A stretch of 64,000 nucleotides of DNA from Stutzerimonas kirkiae (GCF_004327335.1 NZ_QJUO01000001.1:186001-250000), one strand, 5' to 3'; shown: positions 50,531 to 58,913, numbered from the stretch's first letter. A program made the numbers and translations. Notes: generated by a model from the letters alone, not told the origin.

Positions 50531-51234
50531 ACCTGCTGCTGCTGGAAGACAGCGACTTCGTCGCTGCCGACCGCGCCATCGTGCGCGACCGGCGCCTGGT
50601 GCACCTGCATGAGGTGCACCAGGCGCAGAGTGGCGACAGCCTGCGTGTCGGCCGCATCGACGGGCTGATGGGGCAGGCCCGGCTGCTGCGCCTGGAAGCC
50701 GCGGAAGCGGAGCTGCAGGTCCGGCTCGACCAGCCGCCACCGGCCAAACTGCCGCTCACCCTGCTGCTGGCGCTGCCCAGGCCGAAGATGCTCAAACGCA
50801 TCCTGCAGACGGTGGCCAGCATGGGCGTGCCCCGCTTGGTGCTGCTCAACAGCTACCGGGTGGAAAAGAGCTTCTGGCAGACGCCCTTCCTGCACCCCGC
50901 TGAAATTCGCGAGCAACTGATCCTCGGCCTGGAGCAGGCGCGCGACACACAGCTACCGGAAGTGATCATCGAGAAGCGCTTCAAACCCTTCGTCGAGGAT
51001 CGCCTGCCGCAACTGGCCAGCGGCAGCCTCGGCCTGGTCGCCCACCCCGGCGACCATGGCGCCTGCCCACGCGCCCTGGCGCAACCCGTGACCCTGGCCA
51101 TCGGCCCGGAAGGCGGCTGGATACCCTACGAAGTGGACAAGCTGGCCGAAGCGGGCCTGGCCCCCGTACAACTGGGCGAGCGTATCCTGCGGGTGGAAAC
51201 CGCCGTCACGGCCTTGTTGGCGCGGCTGTTCTGA
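50527..51234 (+). CDS. rsmE: 16S rRNA (uracil-1498-N3)-methyltransferase
   Basis: A 235-residue SPOUT methyltransferase that methylates U1498 of 16S rRNA. The knot-forming C-terminal motifs [18 protein letters not shown] and [16 protein letters not shown] are clear. The TTG start overlaps the tatC stop (TTGA) and gives [11 protein letters not shown], as in other Pseudomonas. Confidence 0.94.
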   Translation: MNLLLLEDSDFVAADRAIVRDRRLVHLHEVHQAQSGDSLRVGRIDGLMGQARLLRLEAAEAELQVRLDQPPPAKLPLTLLLALPRPKMLKRILQTVASMGVPRLVLLNSYRVEKSFWQTPFLHPAEIREQLILGLEQARDTQLPEVIIEKRFKPFVEDRLPQLASGSLGLVAHPGDHGACPRALAQPVTLAIGPEGGWIPYEVDKLAEAGLAPVQLGERILRVETAVTALLARLF

Positions 51235-51314
51235 TAGCCTTGCATAATCTTCTTGCGGTGTTTCTGCTCGGATCGATTCATTTCCAGCGACGATGCCGCT
51301 TTCCAGCTTGTGTA

Positions 51315-51333
51315 GGGTGCGCACGGCGCACCC
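51315..51333. repeat. GGGTGCGC-ACG-GCGCACCC palindrome
   Basis: Perfect 8-base arms around ACG, preceded by TGTA and followed at 51344 by a GGGCATTCCGCCC mini-palindrome. Same family as 6335 and 17942. Lies between convergent rsmE and lysE-type genes. Confidence 0.6.
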
Positions 51334-51363
51334 GTTAGGTACGGGCATTCCGCCCGTAGCCTG

Positions 51364-51954
51364 CTACAGCGCCATGACGCCCATCATGACCGAAAACGCC
51401 CCCAGCGCCAGCAGGCAATAGCGCGGCAAGGTGCCGATCAGGAAGCGCCGCGACAGCCAGCGCCGGGCGAAACTGCCATAGGCGGCCATGATCGAGATAT
51501 CCAGCAAGGCCCAGATCAGCATCAGCAGCAGCGCCTGTGGCAGCAAGGGAGCGGCTGGCAGGATAAAGCCCGGCAGGAAGGCGAGGAAGAACAGGATATC
51601 CTTCGGGTTCGACAACCCCACGCCCAGCCCGCGCCAGAAGCGCCGGGCCGCCGACGGCTCCGCGGCCTGCGGCGCGCCTTGCCCCCCGGGCTTGCAGGCG
51701 AAGCCGAGCCAGAGCAGGTACAACCCGCCGAGTACGCGCCCCCAGTCCAGCAGCCGCGCATCGAAATCCAGCGCCAGGTGCAGCGACGACAATGCCAGCC
51801 CCATCAGTACCAGGGCCGCCACCACCCCGCCGGCGATGGTCCAGAATGGCCAGGCGTATCGCGCATCGTGCACCACCAGCATGGCCACCGGCCCCGGCGA
51901 TGCGATCAGCAGTGCAACGGCAGCGGCGAACGTCAGGTACAGGGCAATCATCAC
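51364..51954 (-). CDS. LysE/RhtB family amino-acid exporter
   Basis: A 196-residue membrane protein with six predicted helices. The N-terminal AVALLIASPGPVAMLV and middle GVGLSNPKDILFFLAFLPGF motifs are diagnostic of the LysE/RhtB exporters of amino acids or homoserine lactone-like compounds. Divergent from a LysR gene, whose product probably controls it. Confidence 0.88.
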   Translation of the reverse strand: MMIALYLTFAAAVALLIASPGPVAMLVVHDARYAWPFWTIAGGVVAALVLMGLALSSLHLALDFDARLLDWGRVLGGLYLLWLGFACKPGGQGAPQAAEPSAARRFWRGLGVGLSNPKDILFFLAFLPGFILPAAPLLPQALLLMLIWALLDISIMAAYGSFARRWLSRRFLIGTLPRYCLLALGAFSVMMGVMAL

Positions 51955-52030
51955 TCTCTCCGGGCATCATGGCGCACGGATTATTCCCTTGACCCCCGGC
52001 GAGCGGTAATGGAAAGTTTGCCGACCACCC

Positions 52031-52045
52031 ATGAGTATTACTCAT
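52031..52045. promoter_or_regulatory. Perfect palindromic LysR operator
   Basis: ATGAGTATTACTCAT is a perfect 15-base palindrome of T-N11-A type between the divergent exporter and LysR genes. Its first three bases are an in-frame ATG for the LysR gene, which argues that translation really starts at the next candidate ATG. Confidence 0.6.
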
Positions 52046-52057
52046 AGAGCTATCCAC

Positions 52058-52978
52058 ATGAGCCAGGCCCTTCCCCCGCTGTATGCACTGCGCGCGTTCG
52101 AGGCGGCGGCACGGCACGGCTCCTTTACCGCGGCGGCGCACAGCCTGTACCTGACCCAGAGCGCCATCAGCCGTCATGTGAAAACCCTGGAGCGACACTT
52201 CGAGCGCCCGCTGTTCATTCGTCACGGCGCACGACTGGAACTCACCCTGGCCGGTCACCACCTGGCACAGGAGCTGGAGCGGGGCTTCAGCCTGATCGAG
52301 GCGGCCTGCGCGGCCACGCTGCAACAGCGCGGCAGCCTGCGCCTGAAAGCCCCGTCGACCCTGAGCATGCGCTGGCTACTTCCCGTCCTCGGCAGGTTCC
52401 ATGCCGAGAACCAGGGCAAACGGGTACAACTGTCGAGCGTCTGGATGGACGAAGACCACGTCGATTTCCGCAACGAACCGTTCGACTGCGCCCTGCTGCT
52501 GAGTGACGGCAACTTCCCGGCGGGCTGGCAGGCGCAGGAGTTGTTCAAGGAATGGCTGGTCCCCGTCTGTACCCCGGCGTTCCGCGCCGAAGGGGAGTGG
52601 AACATGGAAAGGCTGCTGGCCAGCGAGCTCATCCACAGTTCCCCCGACCGCCGCGACTGGATACGCTGGCTGCAGCGCCAGGGCATCACGGATCCCCACC
52701 GCTGCCACACGGGGCCGCTGTTCGACACCCTGGAACTGGGAATCAACGCCGCCGCCCAGGGGCATGGCATTTCCATCGGCGACCTGTCCCTGGTCGCCCG
52801 CGAACTCGACAACGGCCAACTGGTGATGCCGCTCGCCAATGCCGTCGGAACTGGCGACAGTTACTATTTCGTCTGGCCGGAGCAGCAGGATCGTCATCCC
52901 GTCCGGGCAGCACTCGGCAGGTGCTTGCGGGAAAACCTGCCGCGGCCCCCGGCATCGCTGCCGGCCTTTCTCGAATGA
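52058..52978 (+). CDS. LysR-family regulator (GcvA type)
   Basis: A 306-residue LysR regulator: HTH at about residues 8-66 (LRAFEAAARHGSFTAAAHSL, then LTQSAISRHVKTLE) and an effector domain. The LPPLYALRAFEAAARHGSF opening and QSAISRHVKTLE are typical of the GcvA-like subgroup. Start at 52058 keeps the operator palindrome outside the coding region. Probable target: the divergent LysE-type exporter gene. Confidence 0.87.
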   Translation: MSQALPPLYALRAFEAAARHGSFTAAAHSLYLTQSAISRHVKTLERHFERPLFIRHGARLELTLAGHHLAQELERGFSLIEAACAATLQQRGSLRLKAPSTLSMRWLLPVLGRFHAENQGKRVQLSSVWMDEDHVDFRNEPFDCALLLSDGNFPAGWQAQELFKEWLVPVCTPAFRAEGEWNMERLLASELIHSSPDRRDWIRWLQRQGITDPHRCHTGPLFDTLELGINAAAQGHGISIGDLSLVARELDNGQLVMPLANAVGTGDSYYFVWPEQQDRHPVRAALGRCLRENLPRPPASLPAFLE

Positions 52979-53121
52979 AAGAGCAGGCAAAGAACGGCCG
53001 CTTCACCCCACCCCCTTGAGCGCCATGCGTAGCCGATCCGGCAAGTACCTTGCATGCCCCTTGTTGGTGAGTGCCTAAATAGCGCCTGGACCACGCTCCT
53101 CAGCATCCGCTCTCTTTCCAA

Positions 53122-53135
53122 CATGCCAAGGCATG
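53122..53135. promoter_or_regulatory. Palindrome upstream of the receptor-hemophilin-Slam cluster
   Basis: CATGCC-AA-GGCATG is a perfect palindrome 61 bases before the receptor gene, in an AT-rich patch (53130-53195). No convincing Fur box or -35/-10 pair was seen in this 217-bp space. Confidence 0.35.
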
Positions 53136-53195
53136 AACTAAAGTTTTAATATTCAAATTCGATCTACTTGATCTGGAGAAGCATTCCCATCAGGA

Positions 53196-56100
53196 ATGAA
53201 GCCATCGAATTTGAATCATCCAGGGGGAAGGATGCGGCATTCGATGCAATCAAACGGGAAAGACATCCATCCGCCTTCCAGGCGCCCGCTTGGTAGCGCA
53301 CTGCTGGCCATGCTGGTCGCACTCGTATTTCCGGGTACAGGCATGCTGCTGCCCATCCCCAATGCAGAAGCAGGGCAGGCCAGTTCGAGCCTGCGCTACG
53401 ACTTCGACATACCGCCCCTCCCTCTCGACCGTGCGCTGATGCAGCTGGCGCAACAGGCCAATGTGGAGATCTACATGAACACCGCGGGGCTCAGCGGGCT
53501 ATCCGGCAACGCGGTAGCGGGAACCCTGGCACTCGAGGAAGCGCTGCGACGGCTGCTGGCCGGCCGGGATATCCAGTACCACATCTCGGGTGGAGCGGAG
53601 CGCCCGGTGATCCGGATCATCCCGCCTGGCGATGCAACCGAGCAAGAAAAGCTGACACTCATGCCGCTGGCCATCGAGGCCGGATACACTCCAGCGCTCC
53701 ATCGACATGAAGCAGGACACAACGCCGTCTACGACAGCAATTACTCCAGTGTCTATGCCGATAAACGTCAGATAGATCGCAACAAGGGCTCGGCGCCGGC
53801 GGATGTGTTCAAGGGCATGCCCAACATCTACAGCGGCGACCCACGCAACAGCGGGGCAATCGACCCGAACATTCGCGGTATCCAGGGACCCGGGCGCGTG
53901 CCACTGACGATCGACGGCACCGAACAGGCGCTGACGGCCTACCGTGGCTACAACGGCGCCAACAACAGGAGCTACATAGATCCCAACCTGCTGAGCAGCA
54001 TCCAGGTCATCAAGGGGCCAGCCATCGAAAGGGACATTCGCAGTGGCGTGGGCGGAGCCGTGGTGATGCGCACGCTCGAGGTGGACGATATCCTCGGCGA
54101 AGGCCAGGCATCGGGCGGTGAACTGCGCATGGAGCAGAGCAACAACTCGGTGCAGGCACGCCTGCCGAAACTGCTGACAGGACAGAACTACCAGGACATA
54201 CCGGGCTTCCTCGCGCCCGGGGAGTCGCCGACAGCCCCCTGGAACGACCCCAGCTTGCGCATTACGCCCAGGTCGAGCAGCCACAACAAGCTGCTGTCCA
54301 GCGACGACCAGGCCTATCGTCTGGCACTGGCCAGCCGGCAGGAGCGTTTCGAACTGCTTGGGGCCTACGCCTACAGGGAAAAAGGCAACCATTTCGCCGG
54401 CAAGCGCAAGTCCGGCTTCTACTCGCAGCCGGCCACCGACCCGGATCGACCGGCAGACAGCTATGCCACCAGCATGGCCCTGTACTGGAAGCCCGGGGAG
54501 GAAGTGCTCAATACCTCCAGCAAGATGGAGTCCTGGCTGCTGAAGGGAAAACTGATCATCAGCGACGACCAGGATATACGTCTTGGCATCCGTGATACCT
54601 ATTCCCTGTATGGCGAGATCATGCCGCCCCTGCTCGAATACGCCGATAACAGAGGCCACGTGCAATGGCCCCTGAGCCGGGTGGACAGCCAGGCCTATAA
54701 CCTCGAGTACAACCTGAGCCCGGACGGCAACCCCTGGCTGGACCTGCACGCGAACCTCTGGATGACCCATACCCGCAGCGACACCTACACCCGCGGTGGC
54801 TTCCCGAACGCCGCCACGGAGAACGACCCCATTCTCTGGAATTCCGCGCTATCCAACTCGGAAAACGATCGCTACGGCCTGACCCTGAGCAACCGCTTTA
54901 CCCTGCACGACAACCTCGACCTGATCCTCGGCGGCAGTTTCCAGCATGAGAAGCTGGACTCCGGGGACCGTGCATCCCGTGATAGCGATAGCGACCTCAT
55001 GCCACCGCGCGCCGGCACCAGGGAAGAATACGAAATCAACTACAATTTCAAGTGGCGCCCCGTGCAGCCACTGACAGTCGAGATTGGCGGAAGGTACTCA
55101 TCCTACTGGGCCTTCGACGACTATCTGCAGCAACAGCAAAAAATGGGAAACCTCCTGAGCAAATCCCTGTTTTCCGGACGGCAGGTTTCCTATACGTCAA
55201 GAGAAACGAGGACGCTTTCCGAACAGGAGTGGCAAGGCAAGTTGGACTCGGCAATAGAGAGTGTCCGCTGGTTCTGGGACATGCTCGCCTTCACCGAAGA
55301 ACAAAGGCAGGCAGCCATAGAAGAAATAATAAGCGCGTTGCCACGCACTGAAAGCGAGGTCGTCCAATACAAGGACATTTGGTACCACGATGGAAGTGGA
55401 CGCTATAGCCGAGCCAATAACCCGTGTGTGAACGGAACACTCGACGGATTGGAACTTATCGGCGATGAAAAGCAGCAAACATGCACTATCAGCGGACTGG
55501 CTGGAGAAACACTGAAGCCTGCCAAAGTCAGAAAGCAAAAAGATCGTGGCTGGACACCCGCTCTATCCTTGGCCGTGGACCTCTCCACGGATAGCCGGCT
55601 GTATTTTCGCCACAGCCAGGCGCTACGCTATCCCAGTATGTTCGAAAGCACCATGGGCTTCTCTGCCTATATAAATCCCTATATCGACAGATTGAAACCA
55701 GAACACGCCTATGACTATGAAATTTCCTACGTTCATAATCTTACCCATTGGCTGAAAGCGGAAAAATACGCGGATATCAAAGTCAGCTATTACCACCATA
55801 TAACGAAGGACTTGATAGAGCGGGACACAAGCCTTGTACTCAACAATATAGAAAAGCAGACCATCCGTGGCATAGAGTTCCAAGGGCGCTACGATAATGG
55901 CGGATTCTTCACGGATATCGGTGCGGCCTACACGATAGAAAATGAAGTCTGTGACGAGCATTCCGCCATTCTTGCTGACCCCATTGGCGGATCGGTACCG
56001 GACTGTGTGGACAATGGTTTCCCTGGCGGCTACCTGGCAACCCAATCCCTACCTCGATACAGCATAAGCTGGCTTCTGGGTCGTCGCTTTATGAATGAGC

Positions 56101-56390
56101 GACTGGAAGTAGGTGGGAAGGTGAGCTATTACTACAAGCAGGAATACGAAAACTTCTACACACTATCCGAATCAATAGTCGACCAAGGTAACGCCTTCTC
56201 GAACAGACCTTTGCAATGGGCAGGAATGACCCTGTACGACGCCTATCTGGACTATAAGTTGTCCGAAAGAATCAGTATTGAACTGACAGGTACCAACCTT
56301 ACCAATATTTACTATATAGACCCCATCAGCAGGTCAATGGTCGCCGCACCTGGTCGCACGCTCAAGCTTGGACTGACGATAAATTTCTAG
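53196..56390 (+). CDS. TonB-dependent receptor with STN domain (hemophore-receptor type)
   Basis: A 1,064-residue outer-membrane receptor. In order: an N-terminal extension and signal peptide (hydrophobic 32-55, cleavage near NAEA), an STN signalling domain (about 67-120, YDFDIPPLPLDRALMQLAQQ), a plug (about 180-295, VFKGMPNIYSGDPRN, IRGIQGPGRVPLTIDG, SIQVIKGPA), and a long barrel ending KLGLTINF with terminal Phe. An insertion at about residues 648-785 contains two helical stretches and Cys744/Cys763. It begins an operon with a hemophilin-like gene and Slam, matching the HphR position. Downstream half is AT-rich. Start uncertain: ATGs at 53196, 53232 and 53244 all have weak sites. Confidence 0.85.
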   Translation: MKPSNLNHPGGRMRHSMQSNGKDIHPPSRRPLGSALLAMLVALVFPGTGMLLPIPNAEAGQASSSLRYDFDIPPLPLDRALMQLAQQANVEIYMNTAGLSGLSGNAVAGTLALEEALRRLLAGRDIQYHISGGAERPVIRIIPPGDATEQEKLTLMPLAIEAGYTPALHRHEAGHNAVYDSNYSSVYADKRQIDRNKGSAPADVFKGMPNIYSGDPRNSGAIDPNIRGIQGPGRVPLTIDGTEQALTAYRGYNGANNRSYIDPNLLSSIQVIKGPAIERDIRSGVGGAVVMRTLEVDDILGEGQASGGELRMEQSNNSVQARLPKLLTGQNYQDIPGFLAPGESPTAPWNDPSLRITPRSSSHNKLLSSDDQAYRLALASRQERFELLGAYAYREKGNHFAGKRKSGFYSQPATDPDRPADSYATSMALYWKPGEEVLNTSSKMESWLLKGKLIISDDQDIRLGIRDTYSLYGEIMPPLLEYADNRGHVQWPLSRVDSQAYNLEYNLSPDGNPWLDLHANLWMTHTRSDTYTRGGFPNAATENDPILWNSALSNSENDRYGLTLSNRFTLHDNLDLILGGSFQHEKLDSGDRASRDSDSDLMPPRAGTREEYEINYNFKWRPVQPLTVEIGGRYSSYWAFDDYLQQQQKMGNLLSKSLFSGRQVSYTSRETRTLSEQEWQGKLDSAIESVRWFWDMLAFTEEQRQAAIEEIISALPRTESEVVQYKDIWYHDGSGRYSRANNPCVNGTLDGLELIGDEKQQTCTISGLAGETLKPAKVRKQKDRGWTPALSLAVDLSTDSRLYFRHSQALRYPSMFESTMGFSAYINPYIDRLKPEHAYDYEISYVHNLTHWLKAEKYADIKVSYYHHITKDLIERDTSLVLNNIEKQTIRGIEFQGRYDNGGFFTDIGAAYTIENEVCDEHSAILADPIGGSVPDCVDNGFPGGYLATQSLPRYSISWLLGRRFMNERLEVGGKVSYYYKQEYENFYTLSESIVDQGNAFSNRPLQWAGMTLYDAYLDYKLSERISIELTGTNLTNIYYIDPISRSMVAAPGRTLKLGLTINF

Positions 56391-56463
56391 AAAACACACA
56401 GGGAGGTGATAAAACAAGGAAGCGACCGCAACACAACACACTTCATACACAAGGCGAGCAAAC

Positions 56464-57249
56464 ATGAAAGCATTCAGCTCTTCGAAAAGAATTATTGCGC
56501 TTCTTGCCATCAGCGGCAGCGCCAATGCGGCAATTGTTGGAGACGAAAGCTACAACGCCAGCATAGAAGTGGGACCCGCCACTTTTGTCGATGGCTTACC
56601 CCCCATGTCCGGACCCGGAATTGGCGTCAGTACGTCTTATACAAGTCTCGTGCAGAAAGCCAGCTTTTCCACCCTGCAGACCCTGGGGTCCACCACTAAC
56701 ATTACGGCCGGCCCCATCTCGAAACTTACTACCCTGACGCCAGTAGGCTCTCCATACTCGATCGGCTACTTCAACTTCGCCCAGATATCCGGACAGGACG
56801 TATTCTTCGGCGAATGGACCAACAATAACAATGTCGCCACCGGAAATCATGCCGTCTACTATATAGGCCGTGATGGCGACACATCGCTGACCAAGACCGG
56901 AACCGTCAAATACGATATGCGTGGCATCAGCAACTATCAGTCCCAGGGTTTGATGATTGGCGAGTTCACGGCGGATTTCACCAGCAAGAAGATGACCGGC
57001 AACCTGTATACACCGACCTTCAGCTACGCCATCAATATCGGTACGGTCAATATCAATAACGATGCCAGCATAGCCAGCGGAACCAGCGGAGCGACCAAGG
57101 CGTTCGCCTATGTCTCCGGCTATATGGTGGCGTGGGACGGCGTTATAAACGGGAAGTTCTTCAACAATCAGGAGAGCCTGGCAGGATTCATAAAATTCCC
57201 CATGGAACTCCGCCAATATGACACTGCCTTTGGCGGGACGATCAAATAG
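56464..57249 (+). CDS. Hemophilin-like secreted Slam substrate
   Basis: A 261-residue exported protein. Residues 1-22 form a type I signal peptide (KRIIALLAISGSANA, cut after ANA); there is no lipobox cysteine and no cysteine at all, so it is soluble rather than a surface lipoprotein. Residues 23-95 are Ser/Thr/Gly-rich (handle-like); from about 98 to the end is a small beta barrel of the TbpB/hemophilin type: GYFNFAQI, FFGEW, NHAVYYIGRDGDTSLTKTG, MIGEFTADFTSKKMTGNL. Placed between a receptor gene and a Slam gene, exactly as in hphA loci of Acinetobacter and Haemophilus. Only one histidine (129) exists, so haem as the ligand is plausible but unproven. Confidence 0.82.
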   Translation: MKAFSSSKRIIALLAISGSANAAIVGDESYNASIEVGPATFVDGLPPMSGPGIGVSTSYTSLVQKASFSTLQTLGSTTNITAGPISKLTTLTPVGSPYSIGYFNFAQISGQDVFFGEWTNNNNVATGNHAVYYIGRDGDTSLTKTGTVKYDMRGISNYQSQGLMIGEFTADFTSKKMTGNLYTPTFSYAINIGTVNINNDASIASGTSGATKAFAYVSGYMVAWDGVINGKFFNNQESLAGFIKFPMELRQYDTAFGGTIK

Positions 57250-57283
57250 CGGAACGCGTCCCGGCGAATGCAGTGCATCCAGT

Positions 57284-57313
57284 GAAGCGGGGCCCCCCGG
57301 TGGCTCCCGCTTC
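57284..57313 (+). promoter_or_regulatory. Hairpin between hemophilin-like and Slam genes
   Basis: GAAGCGGG and CCCGCTTC form a perfect 8-bp stem around a 14-base GC-rich loop, 34 bases after the hemophilin stop and 72 before the Slam start. No U-tract; it may limit Slam expression relative to its substrate or protect the upstream mRNA. Confidence 0.5.
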
Positions 57314-57385
57314 TTCCCGTCAAGGAACATGGCCTCTGCCGCCCTGCCGGCCAGTGTCCATCAGGCAAGATCGAATACTTCACAG

Positions 57386-58882
57386 ATGAAGCGACCAACC
57401 CGTACCCGCCTGCCCGGGCTCTGCCTCGGCAGCCTTATCGCAGCGCTCCCGCCCTCCGCTTGCGTACTGGCCGACCAGGACACCCACCTGCGCCTGAACC
57501 AGAGCATCGAATACCGTGCCAGCCAGCAGGAGCGGGAATTGCTCAAGGACGAAGTCCAGCCGCCTTCCCACTTGTCCACACTGACCATCGACGGCCAGAC
57601 CTACAGCGTCGGCGACAACCTGGATGACCTGGGCAGCGCACTCTACCTTTCCATCCGGCATCAGCAATGGCCGCTGGTGGCACACTTTCTCGACGCCTAT
57701 GTCGCCCTGCCCGGCTACGATCCGATGCTGGCGGCCTATGCCAGGGGCGGGCTGGCGCGCGCGGCAGGCGACCTGGGACTGGCCGAGGGGCATTACCGCC
57801 ACCTGCTGGCCTTGCAGGACGACTTCCTGCCGGGGCAACTGGAGCTGGCGAGAGTCCTGTTCGAGAATCGCAAGGACCGAGAGTCATCCGAGGCATTCCA
57901 GCACATCAGCGCCCGCTTCGACCCATCCGATGCTCGCGCCATGGGCGTCAGCCGCAGCGTCGACAGCTTCATCGAAGCCCTGGACCGGCGCGAAGCCTGG
58001 CAAGGCTCCATCGCCATCGGGCCGACCTGGAGCGACAACCTCAACCTGTCGTCGGAAGACCGCCAGGTGTTCGAGTTCGTCACCGACGAGGGCATTCTCC
58101 GCCTGGAGCGCAAGCTGCCCGAGGCAGTCTCGGCCACGGGGCTGGACTTCGAGGGCACGCTGAACAAGCGCATCGCCCTGCGGGGCCATCATGGGCTGTT
58201 CATACGCTCGCTGGTCTACGGCCAGTCCTACAAGGACCACAAGCAGTACAACGAGAGCACGCTGATCAGCAATGTCGGCTACAGCTACCAGAACGCCCGC
58301 AACCAGTACTCCCTGGCGCCCTCCTTCGAGTTCAACACCTATGGCAATGCCGCCATGTATGGCGCCTGGGGTATTCGAGGCGAATGGCAGCACTACCTGT
58401 CGCCTACGCGCATGCTCAGGCTGGAAGGCGACTACAAGGAAATGAAATACCGCCAGGAGGCTTATGCCCATAACGACGGCGATGCGAGTTCGCTCTACGC
58501 CACCCTCTGGCAATCCCTGCCCAGGGGCTGGACACTCTTCGGCGGCCTGGATATCACCGACCGCAACAGCGAGGACAAGGCCAACGCCTACCTGCAAAAG
58601 GGCGTGCGGCTAGGCCTGGCCAAGGAGTTCGAGTCCGGCTTCAGCGCCATCCTGTTCGCCGCTTACCGCCGGCGTTCCCATGATATCTACAGCGCCTTGC
58701 TGGAAGCGCGGCGCGAGGATGACGAACAGAGCTATACCTTTATCCTGAACGCCCAGCGTCTGGCCCTGTACGGTATAACCCCCAGCCTGACCCTCAAGTA
58801 CAACAAGGTCGCAAGCAATGTCGACTGGCTCTACTCCCACGAGCGCAATTCGGTCAGCCTGAAGCTGGAGCGGCAGTTCTGA
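57386..58882 (+). CDS. Slam, surface lipoprotein assembly modifier (type XI secretion)
   Basis: A 498-residue outer-membrane protein. The ATG at 57386 gives a good signal peptide (MKRPTRTR, hydrophobic core, cut near VLA). Then an N-terminal helical TPR region (about residues 60-190: LSIRHQQWPLVAHFLDAY, YARGGLARAAGDLGLAEG, RVLFENRKDRESSEAFQ) and a C-terminal DUF560 barrel (about 205-498) that ends in LKLERQF. This is the two-domain Slam layout. Slams move specific substrates with a TbpB-like barrel across the outer membrane; the adjacent hemophilin-like protein is the obvious client. Earlier in-frame ATGs at 57218 and 57329 give worse N-termini, although AAGGA precedes the latter. Confidence 0.88.
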   Translation: MKRPTRTRLPGLCLGSLIAALPPSACVLADQDTHLRLNQSIEYRASQQERELLKDEVQPPSHLSTLTIDGQTYSVGDNLDDLGSALYLSIRHQQWPLVAHFLDAYVALPGYDPMLAAYARGGLARAAGDLGLAEGHYRHLLALQDDFLPGQLELARVLFENRKDRESSEAFQHISARFDPSDARAMGVSRSVDSFIEALDRREAWQGSIAIGPTWSDNLNLSSEDRQVFEFVTDEGILRLERKLPEAVSATGLDFEGTLNKRIALRGHHGLFIRSLVYGQSYKDHKQYNESTLISNVGYSYQNARNQYSLAPSFEFNTYGNAAMYGAWGIRGEWQHYLSPTRMLRLEGDYKEMKYRQEAYAHNDGDASSLYATLWQSLPRGWTLFGGLDITDRNSEDKANAYLQKGVRLGLAKEFESGFSAILFAAYRRRSHDIYSALLEARREDDEQSYTFILNAQRLALYGITPSLTLKYNKVASNVDWLYSHERNSVSLKLERQF

Positions 58883-58913
58883 GCAGCGCCGCAAAACCAC
58901 TGGTGCGAGTGTT

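Noticed and set aside
52979-53195. Fur box upstream of the hemophore receptor
   Set aside because: The AT-rich stretch TTTTAATATTCAAATTC aligns poorly with the Fur consensus, much worse than the site at 27441.
56464-57249. Surface lipoprotein interpretation of the Slam client
   Set aside because: No cysteine exists anywhere in the protein, so there is no lipobox; a type I signal peptide is seen instead.
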